Program-made: the position numbers and the translations under genes
NCBI GenBank assembly: GCA_014859445.1
Contig: JACUUC010000010.1
Coordinates: 1-64,000, forward strand
Direction of reading: 5' to 3'
Source of the DNA: Bacterioplanes sp.
GTDB taxonomy: Bacteria; Pseudomonadota; Gammaproteobacteria; Pseudomonadales; Oceanobacteraceae
Length of the DNA stretch: 64,000 nucleotides
Shown here: positions 9,992 through 20,717 of the stretch, one piece after another
Position numbering within the stretch: position 1 is the first letter of the stretch
Layout of the letters: each line of letters starts with the position of its first letter
The notes under the pieces: generated by a model
Database searches by the model: none
The model's input: the letters and a program-made list of their open reading frames with translations, nothing else
Told to the model about the DNA's origin: nothing

Positions 9992-12900
9992 ATGAAGCGC
10001 CTACTTGCGAATAGCTTAATGCTGGTTGGAGGAATGACACTTTCGTCTCAGCTACTGGCATTGGGATTAGGGGAGCTGAATCTCAAGTCGGCCCTGAATC
10101 AACCCTTGCAAGCCGAAATCGAATTGATCGATGCGAGCGGACTCACGCAATGGGAGATTAAACCCTCGTTGGCCAGTGCCGCTGATTTTGAGCGAGCCGG
10201 TGTAGACCGCTTGTTTTTCTTTTCCAATATGACCTTCCGCGTTGAAGGGAATCGAATTTTAGTCACGTCACGTGAACCCGTTACCGAACCATTTCTTAAC
10301 TTTTTAGTGGAAGTGAATTGGCCTGCTGGTCGTATGTTGCGTGAATACACCGTATTGCTCGACCCGCCCACGTTCGATGAGCCTCAGTTTCAGCCATTGG
10401 TGAGTGCGCCAGCCACAGCAACGCTATCAGAAACAGAGGTTGCTGCCCGTCCGACGCCAGTTGTTGCTTCCGCGTCGCCAGCGAATCCATGGCTCGATGA
10501 GCCAGCGGCTGCTGGAACCTACAAAGTACAAAAAGACGATACCTTGTGGGAAATTGCACTGCAAACTCGTCCTGATGCGCGAGTGTCTGTGCAGCAAATG
10601 ATGCTGGCAATTCAGCAAGAAAACCCCAATGCATTTATCGGCGGCAATATCAATCGCCTGAAAACTCATCAAGTATTGAATATTCCTGACGCCCAAACCG
10701 TGCAACGTATGAGTCAAGGACAGGCGGTCGCCGAAGTGGCTCGTCAAAATCAAGCCTTGACCGCGGGCGCGGCACAAATTGATGCAACGGGACGTAATAC
10801 CGCTGGCACTGCGTCTAGCGCCGCACAAACGGGTGGTGAAGTACGCCTAGTTGCGCCTGTCCAAACTCAAGCCGATTCAGCCGGAGCAAGTGGTGATGTT
10901 GCGGCTCAGGGCGGTCGTGGTCGTGAACAGGCACTGGAAAATGATTTGGCCATATCGCTTGAAAATTTGGACAAAGCTCGACTAGAAAATCAGGAGTTGC
11001 GCGAGCGTTTAGAATCGCTTGAAGAGCAAATCAATACGTTACAACGTTTGTTAACGCTGAAAGACGATCAGCTGGCGTTAATTCAAGCCGACGATGGTGT
11101 TCCGGTTGAAACCGTTGCTCAGGAAGACGTTACTTCGACGGCGTCAAATGACGCGGATGTTGCGGCCACTGCCAGCGAATCGGCGGCAGATTTCAATTAT
11201 CAGCCAGCTGCGCCAGCGGTGACCGACGAAGAAACGGTCGAGCAGCGTCGTGAGCGCATGGCGGCGTTGTTGGCGGCACAAGAAGCGGAAGAGCAGGCCA
11301 ACAAAAAAGGCCCTCTCGATGCCTTGTTGCAGCGTCCTGAGTGGTTAGGCGGCTTGGCGGCCCTGTTGGTTTTGTTGGCCGCTTTGGCGTATCGCTTAGT
11401 GAAGCGTCGTACAGGGAAAAACGAGGACGATATTGAGTCCTTGACGGACGTTGAAGCGCCAGTATTTGCAGAGAATGACAGCAACCTGGAAGACTTCGAT
11501 TTTGATCATGATGATGTGCTAGTTCAAGATGATGCGCAATCCGCTAGCGACTTTGATGACATCGAACTCGATGGCTTGGATGAGGAGAATGATTCTGCCG
11601 TTGCTCAAACTGACGATGTGATCAGTGAATCCGATATCTATATTGCGTATGGCAAGTTTGAACAAGCCATCGCGTTACTCAGTAATGCCATTGCTGCTGA
11701 GCCAAGTCGTTCTGATTTACGTCTCAAATTACTTGAGGTGTATGTCGAAATGGATGATGGCGATGCGTTTGCCATTGCGGAAAGTGATTTACAAACCTTG
11801 GGTGATCGACAGGCTGACCAGCATGCGCAAAGTATGCGTCAACGTTTATCATCCCCCGTTGTTCCTGCAGCGGCAGTGGCTTCCGCGGCCTCAGCTGAAC
11901 ACGGTTTGTCGTTAGATTCTGAGATACCGTCTTTGTCCGATGATCTTGGCAGTGAATTTGACGATGGTTTGGATTTTGGCGACGCTTTGGATTTGGACGA
12001 CTCAGATGATTTGCCTGTGTTGACCGACAGTGATGATGATCTGACTTCTCTGGATTCTACGGCATCATCGCTTGACGATGTCCCCACGTTGGATGTTGAT
12101 GAACCTATTGATGATGCACTGGACTTTAGTCTGGATGATGACGAAGAAGAGACGGCTTCTGTCACAGACGCAACCGATACGCCTGAAGCGGTGTTGGATC
12201 TTGACACTCCTCCAACGAGTTCCGACGATATTGAATTCGATTTAAGTCAGTTTGATGCCGTTGAATCCGAACCAGTGAATACACTGGATACGGAACTGTC
12301 GTCCCCAGTGGATGAAGATGACTACTCACTGGCATTCGATTTATCGGATGCGGAATTAAGCACGACCGAAGAGTCGGTCACCGCACCAACTGTGGTTGAA
12401 GCGGATAAATCCGTTGAGGATGTGTCTTCTCTGGATGATGAGTTGTCTTTTGATGAAGAGGATTTTGAATTAGGCAGCGATCTCGAGGGCAGTACGGATA
12501 ATACCGCAGCCGCTTCCAACGATTTGGATGCGTTAGAAAGCTTGTTGGATGGTGACAGCGAAGGCGATGCCGATTTAACCGATCTGTCTTTTGATATGGA
12601 TGAAACGGGTTTTGCCGACGCACATGATGCGGTAGCTGACTTGTCTGTGTTGGATGCCGAGCTATCGTCATCTGCGTCGGCCGTTGATACGCTGACGGGT
12701 GATGACCATGACGTTGTGATGCCAGCAGACACCATGACCGCCGTCGATATGCCCAGTGATGTTGCGGATGAGCAAGAGGATGATTTTTCCTTCGATGAGC
12801 TTGATGCCTTAGCGGAAATCGAAGAGTCAGCTTCTCCGTCAGCAGACGTATTGGCGGATGACGAGACATTGGATTTTGCTGCTGATCTAGCCGAATTGGA

Positions 12901-13198
12901 TTCCGAATTGGGTGATTTTGATGAATCCGAATTGGCTCCTGATTCGGTGGATTCTGTGTCTGTTGACTCTGCAAAAGCTGCCGTGCAAACCATTGACTTG
13001 GATGCATTAGCCGAGGCCGATGATGAATTTGATTATTTGGCTGGCACCGATGAGTGTGCAACAAAGCTGGATTTGGCGCGTGCTTATATTGATATGGAAG
13101 ATGCCGATGGTGCTCGTGAATTGCTGCAAGAAGTGCTGCAAGAAGGGAGCGATCAGCAAAAACAAGAAGCTCGTGGTTTGATGGACGATCTTGCCTAA
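9992..13198 (+). CDS. fimV: FimV-like polar hub / peptidoglycan-binding protein
   Basis: A 1068-aa inner-membrane protein. Domains: a signal peptide (about 1-23), the FimV N-terminal domain with GELNLKSALNQPLQAEIEL (27-45), a LysM peptidoglycan-binding domain (176-232, YKVQKDDTLWEIA), a coiled coil (about 310-370), one transmembrane helix (about 450-468, LAALLVLLAALAYRLV), a very acidic low-complexity cytoplasmic region with a TPR-like patch (about 545-600), and the conserved C-terminal FimV motif (LDLARAYIDMEDADGARELL). In Pseudomonas and Vibrio relatives it organises the cell pole, type IV pili and cyclic-di-nucleotide signalling. It is directly joined to truA (TAATG overlap). Confidence 0.93.
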   Translation: MKRLLANSLMLVGGMTLSSQLLALGLGELNLKSALNQPLQAEIELIDASGLTQWEIKPSLASAADFERAGVDRLFFFSNMTFRVEGNRILVTSREPVTEPFLNFLVEVNWPAGRMLREYTVLLDPPTFDEPQFQPLVSAPATATLSETEVAARPTPVVASASPANPWLDEPAAAGTYKVQKDDTLWEIALQTRPDARVSVQQMMLAIQQENPNAFIGGNINRLKTHQVLNIPDAQTVQRMSQGQAVAEVARQNQALTAGAAQIDATGRNTAGTASSAAQTGGEVRLVAPVQTQADSAGASGDVAAQGGRGREQALENDLAISLENLDKARLENQELRERLESLEEQINTLQRLLTLKDDQLALIQADDGVPVETVAQEDVTSTASNDADVAATASESAADFNYQPAAPAVTDEETVEQRRERMAALLAAQEAEEQANKKGPLDALLQRPEWLGGLAALLVLLAALAYRLVKRRTGKNEDDIESLTDVEAPVFAENDSNLEDFDFDHDDVLVQDDAQSASDFDDIELDGLDEENDSAVAQTDDVISESDIYIAYGKFEQAIALLSNAIAAEPSRSDLRLKLLEVYVEMDDGDAFAIAESDLQTLGDRQADQHAQSMRQRLSSPVVPAAAVASAASAEHGLSLDSEIPSLSDDLGSEFDDGLDFGDALDLDDSDDLPVLTDSDDDLTSLDSTASSLDDVPTLDVDEPIDDALDFSLDDDEEETASVTDATDTPEAVLDLDTPPTSSDDIEFDLSQFDAVESEPVNTLDTELSSPVDEDDYSLAFDLSDAELSTTEESVTAPTVVEADKSVEDVSSLDDELSFDEEDFELGSDLEGSTDNTAAASNDLDALESLLDGDSEGDADLTDLSFDMDETGFADAHDAVADLSVLDAELSSSASAVDTLTGDDHDVVMPADTMTAVDMPSDVADEQEDDFSFDELDALAEIEESASPSADVLADDETLDFAADLAELDSELGDFDESELAPDSVDSVSVDSAKAAVQTIDLDALAEADDEFDYLAGTDECATKLDLARAYIDMEDADGARELLQEVLQEGSDQQKQEARGLMDDLA

Positions 13199-14013
13199 TG
13201 TCTGACGTTCGTCGTTATGCCGCCGTGGTTGAGTACAATGGTGCTTATTTCCACGGTTGGCAAAAACAAAAACATCATGATGACCCTACGATACAGGCCG
13301 CTCTTGAAGCGGCCATTTCTTTCGTCGCGAATGAACCCATTACCATTGTCTGCGCGGGTCGAACCGACGCTGGCGTCCATGCGACCCGTCAGGTGATTCA
13401 TTTCGACAGTGTTGCCCAGCGTAAACCGTATAATTGGTTAATGGGCATCAATACCAAGTTGCCCCCAGGTGTTGCTGTACAGTGGATTGCCGAAGTTCCT
13501 GAGACATTCCATGCTCGATTTAAAGCACAAGCGCGGCGTTATCGCTACTTGATCAATAATCAGCCTTTTCGACCTGCGTTGTTGCATGATCAAATGACGT
13601 GGTGGAAGTACCCGTTAGATGCGTCACGAATGCAACAAGCCGCCCAAGCGTTGCTGGGCGAGCATGATTTCAGTGCATTTCGAGCTAAAGACTGCCAAGC
13701 CAATAGCCCAATCAAAACCATGCATCGAATTGAGGTGCGTCGTTGGGGGCATATTATGATGGTTGAATTGGAAGCGAGTGCATTTCTGTATCACATGGTA
13801 CGCAATATTGTGGGTGTATTACTGCCTATTGGTGAAGGGCATCAGCCGGTGTCTTGGATGGCGGATGTGCTCGCAACGCGCGATCGCAACCTGGCTGGTG
13901 TGACGGCTCCTGGTGATGGTTTGTACTTTGTTGGCGTGCGATATCCTGCGGAATTTGCCATTCCGAGTCAGCCCTATGGTCCTGCATTGCTAGAGCCCAT
14001 TATCAACGCTTGA
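13198..14013 (+). CDS. truA: tRNA pseudouridine(38-40) synthase
   Basis: A 271-aa pseudouridine synthase modifying positions 38-40 of tRNA anticodon arms. The catalytic aspartate is D57 in CAGRTDAGVHAT; the C-terminal FLYHMVRNIVG motif is intact. It starts inside the fimV stop (TAATG), a typical fimV-truA link, and is followed by a 57-bp gap to trpF. Confidence 0.96.
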   Translation: MSDVRRYAAVVEYNGAYFHGWQKQKHHDDPTIQAALEAAISFVANEPITIVCAGRTDAGVHATRQVIHFDSVAQRKPYNWLMGINTKLPPGVAVQWIAEVPETFHARFKAQARRYRYLINNQPFRPALLHDQMTWWKYPLDASRMQQAAQALLGEHDFSAFRAKDCQANSPIKTMHRIEVRRWGHIMMVELEASAFLYHMVRNIVGVLLPIGEGHQPVSWMADVLATRDRNLAGVTAPGDGLYFVGVRYPAEFAIPSQPYGPALLEPIINA

Positions 14014-14070
14014 TCTGTACCTATTGTCAGACACTGCTATCATGGTGAGCTGAGTTAGGAGCCCATTATT

Positions 14071-14721
14071 GTGTCTATTCAATTTCCCCATCGTACTCGT
14101 ATTAAAATGTGCGGCATTACGCGTCCGGAAGATGCCATTCATGCGGTGGCCGCGGGTGCGGATGCCATTGGGCTGGTGTTTTATCCGCCCAGTCCGCGCG
14201 CGATCAGCGCTGAGCAAGCCGCCGAAATAGCGGCAGTGGTTCCCGCCTTTGTCACGGTCACCGCATTATTTGTGAATGCCTCGTCGGAAGAGGTGCAAAG
14301 TGTCTTGGATCGCGCTAGAATCGATTTACTCCAATTTCATGGTGATGAGAACGATGACTTCTGCCGTCAGTTCAACCGTCCCTACATCAAAGCCATCCGT
14401 GTCCGGCAAGCGTCGGACTTGGTGGCGTCTTGCTTGCGCTTCCCAAGCGCCTTGGCGTTGCTGCTAGACAGTTATAAGCCCGGTGTGCCCGGTGGAACGG
14501 GAGAAACCTTCGATTGGTCTCTTATTCCAGCACAACTTACCAAACCCATTATTTTGGCCGGCGGTCTAGAAACCGATAACGTTGCTCATGCAATCCAGCA
14601 AGTAAAACCGTATGCGTTGGATGTGAGTGGTGGTATCGAAGCCGCAAAAGGCATTAAAGACCCGGTTAAAATCGCAGCATTTATGAACGAGGTGTATCGT
14701 GTCGATCACAACCCCAATTGA
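14071..14721 (+). CDS. trpF: Phosphoribosylanthranilate isomerase
   Basis: A 216-aa TIM-barrel enzyme of tryptophan synthesis (PRA to CdRP). The N-terminal [11 protein letters not shown] carries the catalytic cysteine; the catalytic aspartate lies in [19 protein letters not shown]; the phosphate-binding [10 protein letters not shown] and DVSGGIE are present. The start codon is GTG with TTAGGAG upstream. It overlaps trpB by 23 bp. No trpE, D or C is in the window, so the early trp genes lie elsewhere. Confidence 0.96.
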   Translation: MSIQFPHRTRIKMCGITRPEDAIHAVAAGADAIGLVFYPPSPRAISAEQAAEIAAVVPAFVTVTALFVNASSEEVQSVLDRARIDLLQFHGDENDDFCRQFNRPYIKAIRVRQASDLVASCLRFPSALALLLDSYKPGVPGGTGETFDWSLIPAQLTKPIILAGGLETDNVAHAIQQVKPYALDVSGGIEAAKGIKDPVKIAAFMNEVYRVDHNPN

Positions 14722-15913
14722 TTTAACATTACCGGATGCGCGTGGCCATTTTGGCATTTTTGGTGGTCGTTTCGTGTCCGAAACGCTCAGCGCCGCATTG
14801 GATGAGTTAGAAAAAACCTACGCACAATTGCGTAATGACCCCGACTTTCAAGCACAGTTTGATCACGATCTTGCGCATTATGTCGGTCGTCCATCGCCCT
14901 TGTATTTAGCCGAGCGTTTGACGGCCAAGTGTGGCGGAGCGCAAATATATTTAAAACGTGAAGATTTGAATCACACCGGTGCGCATAAAATCAACAACAC
15001 CATTGGTCAGGCGTTGTTGGCGAAGTTCATGGGCAAAAAGAAAATCATTGCCGAAACCGGTGCCGGTCAGCATGGCGTGGCCAGTGCGACGGTGGCGGCG
15101 CGTTTCGGTTTGGAATGCAAAGTATTCATGGGGTCGACCGATGTTGAGCGACAAAAACTCAACGTGTATCGCATGAAGCTACTGGGGGCGGAGGTCGAAT
15201 CCGTCACATCCGGTACGAAGACCTTGAAAGATGCCATGAATGAGGCCATGCGACACTGGGTTACTCACGTCGATGATACGTTTTATATCATTGGAACGGC
15301 AGCCGGTCCGCACCCTTATCCCATGCTGGTACGTGATTTTCAGAGTGTGATTGGTCGTGAAACCATTCGTCAATGTGATGAGCAAATTGGTCGTCAGCCA
15401 GATGCCGTTGTGGCGTGCGTTGGCGGTGGTTCGAATGCCATCGGTATGTTCCACCCGTATATGCCGTACTCTGACGTCGCTTTGTATGGTGTTGAAGCGG
15501 GTGGGTTGGGTTTGCATGGTAACGATCATGCTGCGCCATTGAATAAAGGCCGCCCTGGTGTGTTGCACGGTAATCGTACCTATCTGATGGAAGATGACGA
15601 TGGCCAGATCATGGGTACGCATTCTATTTCCGCTGGCTTGGATTATCCTGGCGTAGGGCCTGAACATTCCTGGTTAAAAGACGTGGGTCGTGCTCAATAC
15701 GTTGCTGCGACGGATGACGAGGCGTTGCACGCGTTTTATGAGTTGACTCAGCTCGAAGGCATTATGCCGGCATTGGAGTCGGCGCATGCGATTGCGTATG
15801 CGATGAAGTTAGCCGCGACGATGCGTTCCGACCAAGTCATTGTGGTGAATTTATCAGGCCGTGGTGATAAAGACATTCACACCGTTGCCAGTTTAGATGG
15901 TATTACGGCCTAA
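14699..15913 (+). CDS. trpB: Tryptophan synthase beta chain
   Basis: A 404-aa PLP enzyme joining indole and serine. The Schiff-base lysine is K97 in [10 protein letters not shown]; the PLP phosphate loop [10 protein letters not shown] and ETGAGQHG are intact. It uses a GTG start inside the trpF coding region (23-bp overlap). The stop is followed by AAGGAGG for trpA. It forms an alpha2-beta2 complex with TrpA. Confidence 0.97.
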   Translation: MSITTPIDLTLPDARGHFGIFGGRFVSETLSAALDELEKTYAQLRNDPDFQAQFDHDLAHYVGRPSPLYLAERLTAKCGGAQIYLKREDLNHTGAHKINNTIGQALLAKFMGKKKIIAETGAGQHGVASATVAARFGLECKVFMGSTDVERQKLNVYRMKLLGAEVESVTSGTKTLKDAMNEAMRHWVTHVDDTFYIIGTAAGPHPYPMLVRDFQSVIGRETIRQCDEQIGRQPDAVVACVGGGSNAIGMFHPYMPYSDVALYGVEAGGLGLHGNDHAAPLNKGRPGVLHGNRTYLMEDDDGQIMGTHSISAGLDYPGVGPEHSWLKDVGRAQYVAATDDEALHAFYELTQLEGIMPALESAHAIAYAMKLAATMRSDQVIVVNLSGRGDKDIHTVASLDGITA

Positions 15914-15925
15914 GGAGGCATGTTC

Positions 15926-16729
15926 ATGAGTCGTATTACGAGCGTTTTTACGGAATTAAAAGCGGCTAAACGCAAAGCACTTATTCCCTATATTACGGCA
16001 GGTGATCCATCGTTGGATTCCACGGTGCCTATGATGCATGCGCTAGTTGAAGCGGGGGCGGATATCATTGAATTGGGTGTGCCATTTTCTGACCCAATGG
16101 CCGATGGTCCAACAATTCAGTTGGCGTGTGAACGTGCCTTGGCGCATGGCACACGGTTGCGTGATGTGTTGGCGATGGTGGTGGAATTTCGTGCACAAAA
16201 TCAGCACACCCCAGTGGTGTTGATGGGGTATTTAAATCCGGTTGAAGCCATGGGTTATGACGTGTTTGTTGAGCAAGCCGTCGCGTCTGGTGTGGATGGC
16301 GTATTGATGGTCGATTTGCCACCTGAAGAAGCCACGGAAGTCGAAGGTTTCTTCAAGGATGCGGACTTGGATATGATCTATTTGGTGGCGCCAACCACGA
16401 CCGATGAGCGTATTCAGCGTATTGCAGAAAGCGGCACAGGTTATGTGTATTACGTATCGATGCGCGGTGTTACTGGCTCGAATGCGTTGGACGTACCCGA
16501 CGTAGAACGTAACTTGCAACGCATTCGTCAGTTTGTGTCGATTCCTGTCGGCGTGGGTTTTGGTATTCAAAACAGTCAGTCGGCAGCGCAAGTCGCTGCC
16601 ATTTCGGATGGTGTGATTGTCGGTAGTGCCATTGTGAATCTGATTGCTGCGAATGCACAGCAGCCAGATATGGCGCGTCAGCAGGTGGCAAACTTGGTGG
16701 CGGGCATGCGTCAGGCGATGGATGCGTAA
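15926..16729 (+). CDS. trpA: Tryptophan synthase alpha chain
   Basis: A 267-aa TIM-barrel lyase converting indole-glycerol phosphate to indole. The catalytic Glu and Asp lie in [16 protein letters not shown] (about 48-63) and MVDLPPEEA; the phosphate-binding VGFGIQ and GSAIV are present. The ATG at 15926 is preferred over 15920 because AAGGAGG (15912-15918) is 7 nt from the former and only 1 nt from the latter. folC follows after 2 bp; the accD gene often found here in relatives is absent. Confidence 0.96.
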   Translation: MSRITSVFTELKAAKRKALIPYITAGDPSLDSTVPMMHALVEAGADIIELGVPFSDPMADGPTIQLACERALAHGTRLRDVLAMVVEFRAQNQHTPVVLMGYLNPVEAMGYDVFVEQAVASGVDGVLMVDLPPEEATEVEGFFKDADLDMIYLVAPTTTDERIQRIAESGTGYVYYVSMRGVTGSNALDVPDVERNLQRIRQFVSIPVGVGFGIQNSQSAAQVAAISDGVIVGSAIVNLIAANAQQPDMARQQVANLVAGMRQAMDA

Positions 16730-16731
16730 TC

Positions 16732-18015
16732 ATGTCGCGTACGCTTGAGCAGTGGCTGACGTATCTTGAAACCTTGCACCCCAGTGATATAGAGCTGGGG
16801 TTGGATCGTGTGGCACGGGTGGCGCAACGATTGCAATCGTTACGACCCGCCCCACTGACCATCTTGGTCGGTGGTACGAATGGTAAGGGAACGACGACGG
16901 CGTTGATGTCGGCGTTATTGCAAGCCCAAGGTTTGTCCGTGGGCATGTATAACTCACCGCATATTCAGCGTTATAACGAACGCGTCAGCGTGAATGGTGA
17001 ATGGATTTCTGATGAAGATTTGTGTCGATCGTTTGTGGCGGTCGAGCAAGCCCGTGGTGATGTTGGTTTAACGTACTTTGAATTTGGCACCTTGGCTGCA
17101 CTCTGGCATTTTCAACAGCAATCGCTGGATGTGTGTTTGTTGGAGATCGGCTTGGGTGGCCGCCTCGATGCCGTCAACGTCGCTGACGCAGACTTGACAG
17201 TGGTCACCAGCATTGGCTTGGATCATCAAGCGTGGCTGGGCGATACCGTCGAAGAAATTGCTTATGAAAAATGTGCTATTGCCCGTGCAGGTCAATATTT
17301 GGTGTGCGGTCAGATGGCTCCTCCGGTCACGGTTGCTGCAACAGTACTGGCGCAACAAGGTCGCTTAATGCAGCGTGGCCAGCAGTTCGATATCACGCCA
17401 CACCAGCTGGGGTGGCGAGTGCGCTATCAAGATCTTCGCGGGTATGAGCAAATCATCGAGCTCGGTGCGCTTCATGTCCCTTATCATAATGTGGCAACGG
17501 CCATTCAAGCCTTGGCCTTGGTTGATCGGTTACCGAAGGCGTCTGTGGTCACCGAGGTCGTGGAACACGTGCGTGTTGCAGGCCGTCTGCAGTCGATCTT
17601 ATGGCATGCGCCAAGTGGTCCAGTGCAATTAACACTGGATGTGGCTCATAATGCACAAGCGGCAGCGTATTTGGCGCAGCAATTACCCGTTGTGGATGGC
17701 ATTATAGTCGCGATGTTGGCCGATAAGCCGGTGTGTGAGTTGGTGGCGGCGTTACCGGGTTCGACACAATTGGTATTGGCAGGATTATCGGTTCCGCGAG
17801 GGTTGTCGGCGAACGATTTTGTTCAGCGACTACAGGATGGTCATGCGCTCAGATCGGTTTCAGCAACGTTTGAATCGGTGGCTGGAGCGTTGACCTGGCT
17901 TGGCGAGCAGGAAACGACGGATCGTCCAGCTCATTGGCTGATTGCAGGCTCTTTCTACACGGTGCAACAGGCACTGGATTATGTGCAACGGGAACCACAT
18001 GCAAAGTCATTTTAA
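16732..18015 (+). CDS. folC: Bifunctional dihydrofolate synthase / folylpolyglutamate synthase
   Basis: A 427-aa Mur-ligase-family enzyme adding glutamate to dihydropteroate and folates. Seen: P-loop GGTNGKGTTTALM (about residues 45-57), the omega-loop region SPHIQRYNERVSVNG, the central GLGGRLDAVN motif and a C-terminal Mur-ligase domain. The start lies 2 bp after the trpA stop without an obvious strong ribosome-binding site, which suggests coupling. The 3' end overlaps the SPOR gene by 17 bp. Confidence 0.96.
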   Translation: MSRTLEQWLTYLETLHPSDIELGLDRVARVAQRLQSLRPAPLTILVGGTNGKGTTTALMSALLQAQGLSVGMYNSPHIQRYNERVSVNGEWISDEDLCRSFVAVEQARGDVGLTYFEFGTLAALWHFQQQSLDVCLLEIGLGGRLDAVNVADADLTVVTSIGLDHQAWLGDTVEEIAYEKCAIARAGQYLVCGQMAPPVTVAATVLAQQGRLMQRGQQFDITPHQLGWRVRYQDLRGYEQIIELGALHVPYHNVATAIQALALVDRLPKASVVTEVVEHVRVAGRLQSILWHAPSGPVQLTLDVAHNAQAAAYLAQQLPVVDGIIVAMLADKPVCELVAALPGSTQLVLAGLSVPRGLSANDFVQRLQDGHALRSVSATFESVAGALTWLGEQETTDRPAHWLIAGSFYTVQQALDYVQREPHAKSF

Positions 18016-18553
18016 AACCCGCTTATTGGGCGCCTTCGTCACGGTGATTGCTCTGGCTATTGCGTTACCAACCGTACTTGATGGCAGTCGTGCCAGTCGC
18101 AATTTGGATGTGGCGATTCCGCCCATGCCGTTAACGGGTAGCTGGTCCGACATTGAACAAGAGCGCAAAGTACGGATTGATTTAGAGCAGTTGGCGTCTG
18201 GTGAAGCGGAACGTCAAATTCATGCCCCTGAGGTCGCCGTCGTGAGTAGCAATGAACCGGCCGCGCCACGTGCATTGGGGGATCGTGCTCATAAAGACAA
18301 TGAGCAAGTCCCCTATGCTTGGACACTTCAACTGGGTGCTTTTAGTCAACGTGACAACGCACATCAATTACGTGATCAGCTCCGAGCGAAAGGCTACAAA
18401 GCCTATGTGCAAGAAATGGCCAATGATGGCTTGACGCGCGTGTACGTTGGTCCAGAATTACAACGCGCAAAAATTGAAGCATTGCAACGCGAACTAAAAG
18501 AGCTATTAAAACAGAATGATATCCATATTCGGCGTTTCGTAGCAGAATCTTAA
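17999..18553 (+). CDS. SPOR-domain inner-membrane protein (DedD-like)
   Basis: A 184-aa bitopic protein: a short cytoplasmic start, one membrane helix (about 8-27, LLGAFVTVIALAIALPTVL), a periplasmic linker and a C-terminal SPOR domain (about 105-180, WTLQLGAFSQRDNAHQLRDQL) that binds denuded peptidoglycan at the septum. The position between folC and cvpA is that of dedD. The start is chosen by homology (MQSHFKTRLLGAF resembles the DedD N-terminus); the local ribosome-binding site is weak and ATG 17981 is an alternative. It overlaps folC. Confidence 0.88.
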   Translation: MQSHFKTRLLGAFVTVIALAIALPTVLDGSRASRNLDVAIPPMPLTGSWSDIEQERKVRIDLEQLASGEAERQIHAPEVAVVSSNEPAAPRALGDRAHKDNEQVPYAWTLQLGAFSQRDNAHQLRDQLRAKGYKAYVQEMANDGLTRVYVGPELQRAKIEALQRELKELLKQNDIHIRRFVAES

Positions 18554-18609
18554 TGCAAGAGTCGTCCGAAGATTGGCGAGCCTTTCTGCCGATGCTGGCG
18601 CGTAGATCT

Positions 18610-18638
18610 CTTTAACTCTGAACGCGCTCTGTTATACT
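18610..18638 (+). promoter_or_regulatory. Candidate promoter for cvpA-purF
   Basis: CTTTAA/TTTAAC (18610-18616), a 16-17-bp spacer and a near-consensus TATACT (18633-18638), about 30 bp before cvpA. I found no convincing PurR operator. Confidence 0.5.
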
Positions 18639-18668
18639 GCGCGCCTTTGATCCCTCATAGGTTGTTCT

Positions 18669-19163
18669 ATGGCTATTATCGATTGGGTGTTGTTGACAAT
18701 ATTGCTGGTGTCCAGTCTGATCAGTCTGAAACGAGGCTTTGTTAAGGAAGCCTTATCCTTGGCAACCTGGGTGTTGGCCTTTGTGGTCGCCCGATTATTC
18801 AGTGCTCATCTAGCCACCTTATTAGAAGGTAGCGTCGAAACCAGCTCGATTCGCTGGATTATTGCCTTTGTTGTGTTGTTCGCAGGTACCTTAGCGATTG
18901 GGGCCATGTTGAATCATTTACTGGTCGAAGTCGTACGCTTGACCGGGCTAGGGGGCACCGATCGTCTGTTTGGCATGATTTTTGGCTTTATTCGTGGCCT
19001 GATCATTTTGGTTGCCTTAGTGTATGGTGCGCACTTCACCGTCGTACCAGAAGATGCTTGGTGGCAAGCGTCAATCATCATACCGCATTTAGAAGTGATC
19101 GCGGATTGGGCGCATAAAACCTTGCCCGGTGCTGTGCATCACATCACGTTATCATCACATTAA
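18669..19163 (+). CDS. cvpA: CvpA family membrane protein
   Basis: A 164-aa inner-membrane protein with four predicted helices (about 5-25, 30-48, 62-85, 100-125) and the family segment RLFGMIFGFIRGLIIL. In E. coli CvpA is needed for colicin V production and affects envelope stress; its molecular activity is unknown. As in many gammaproteobacteria it sits directly before purF (27-bp gap). Confidence 0.93.
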   Translation: MAIIDWVLLTILLVSSLISLKRGFVKEALSLATWVLAFVVARLFSAHLATLLEGSVETSSIRWIIAFVVLFAGTLAIGAMLNHLLVEVVRLTGLGGTDRLFGMIFGFIRGLIILVALVYGAHFTVVPEDAWWQASIIIPHLEVIADWAHKTLPGAVHHITLSSH

Positions 19164-19190
19164 AATTAGCTTGTTTGAGGTTATACGCGC

Positions 19191-20708
19191 ATGTGCGGAA
19201 TAGTGGGTATCGTTGCAAAATCCCATGTTAATCAGGCCATCTATGATGCCTTAACAGTTTTGCAGCACCGAGGCCAGGATGCCGCTGGTATTGTCACCAG
19301 TCATCAGAACAAACTGTACTTGCGTAAAGACAACGGTTTGGTCAGCGACGTATTTCGGACGCGTCACATGCAGCGTCTGGTTGGGCGCATGGGCATTGGT
19401 CATGTGCGCTATCCGACCGCAGGTAGTTCCAGTTCAGCCGAAGCGCAGCCGTTTTATGTGAACTCGCCGTATGGTATCACCTTGGCTCACAATGGCAATT
19501 TGACCAATACGGAGCAGTTGGCAGACGATATTTATCGCGAAGATTTGCGTCATATTAATACCACCTCCGATTCGGAAGTGTTGTTGAATATTTTCGCTCA
19601 CGAACTGCAAGAGCAGAAGCAGCTGCAGCCCAATCCTGAAGTGATTTTCAAAGCGGTCAAAGCCGTTCATCAGCGAATTCGTGGTGGCTATGCGGTCGTT
19701 GCGCTCATTAGCGGTTACGGCATTGTTGCGTTCCGTGACCCCAATGGTATTCGTCCTGCGGTATTTGGTTGTCGTGCCACGCCGAATGGTAATGAGTACA
19801 TGGTGGCGTCAGAATCGGTGGCACTGGATGCCTTAGGGTTTAAATTGGTGCGAGATATTGCACCCGGTGAGGCCATTGTTATTACCGAAGCAGGCGAGTT
19901 GTTTACTCAACAATGTGCCGAAAACACCTTTTTGGCGCCCTGTATTTTTGAGCATGTGTATTTTGCCCGCCCCGATTCCATGATTGATGGCATTGCGGTC
20001 TACAAAGCGCGTTTGCGTATGGGTGAAAAACTGGCTGAAAAAATCATGCGTGAACACCCAGAGCACGATATTGATGTGGTGATCCCTATTCCTGATACCA
20101 GCCGTTCATCGGCACTGGAATTGGCCAATAAATTGGGTGTTAAGTACCGTGAAGGGTTTATGAAGAACCGCTACATCGGTCGTACCTTCATTATGCCAGG
20201 ACAACAGCAGCGTAAAAAATCGGTTAAACAAAAGCTCAATGCGCTGGATTTAGAGTTTCGCGGTAAAAATGTATTGCTGGTGGATGACTCGATTGTACGC
20301 GGTACAACATGCGAGCAAATCATCGAAATGGCGCGTGAAGCGGGTGCTAAAAAGGTCTACTTTGCGTCGGCAGCGCCTGCAGTACGTTATCCGAATGTGT
20401 ATGGCATTGATATGCCAGCCAAAGAAGAATTTATTGCACATGGTCGCAGCACAGAAGAGATTGCCCAAGCCATTGGTGCTGATTGGTTGGTGTACCAAGA
20501 CCTGCAAGACTTGATTGACGCCTGTTTGGAAGGCAGCAACACCGATGTGACGACCTTCGATAGCTCGGTGTTTACCGGCGAATACATCACGGGTGACATT
20601 GATGATGCCTATTTTGAGCGTTTGTCACAGTTGCGTAACGATGCATCCAAAGGCAGTCGTACGGTGGAAAATGTGGCGATTGATTTGCATAACGAAACCG
20701 AATCGTAA
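19191..20708 (+). CDS. purF: Amidophosphoribosyltransferase
   Basis: A 505-aa enzyme, first committed step of purine synthesis (PRPP plus glutamine to phosphoribosylamine). The class II glutamine amidotransferase begins MCGIVGI with the nucleophile Cys2 exposed after Met removal. The phosphoribosyltransferase domain has the PRPP motif [13 protein letters not shown]. Length equals that of E. coli PurF. GAGG precedes the ATG. metZ follows after 9 bp. Confidence 0.97.
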   Translation: MCGIVGIVAKSHVNQAIYDALTVLQHRGQDAAGIVTSHQNKLYLRKDNGLVSDVFRTRHMQRLVGRMGIGHVRYPTAGSSSSAEAQPFYVNSPYGITLAHNGNLTNTEQLADDIYREDLRHINTTSDSEVLLNIFAHELQEQKQLQPNPEVIFKAVKAVHQRIRGGYAVVALISGYGIVAFRDPNGIRPAVFGCRATPNGNEYMVASESVALDALGFKLVRDIAPGEAIVITEAGELFTQQCAENTFLAPCIFEHVYFARPDSMIDGIAVYKARLRMGEKLAEKIMREHPEHDIDVVIPIPDTSRSSALELANKLGVKYREGFMKNRYIGRTFIMPGQQQRKKSVKQKLNALDLEFRGKNVLLVDDSIVRGTTCEQIIEMAREAGAKKVYFASAAPAVRYPNVYGIDMPAKEEFIAHGRSTEEIAQAIGADWLVYQDLQDLIDACLEGSNTDVTTFDSSVFTGEYITGDIDDAYFERLSQLRNDASKGSRTVENVAIDLHNETES

Positions 20709-20717
20709 CGAGGCCAT

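Noticed and set aside
12322-12993. Long open frames antisense to the acidic region of fimV
   Set aside because: They are Ser/Ala-rich mirror images of the Asp/Glu/Ser-rich coding strand, with no ribosome-binding site or family resemblance.
16730-16731. Remnant of accD between trpA and folC
   Set aside because: Only 2 bp separate the two genes, so no pseudogene can be there.
18554-18668. PurR operator before cvpA-purF
   Set aside because: No ACGCAAACG-type palindrome is visible; only a sigma-70 promoter candidate.
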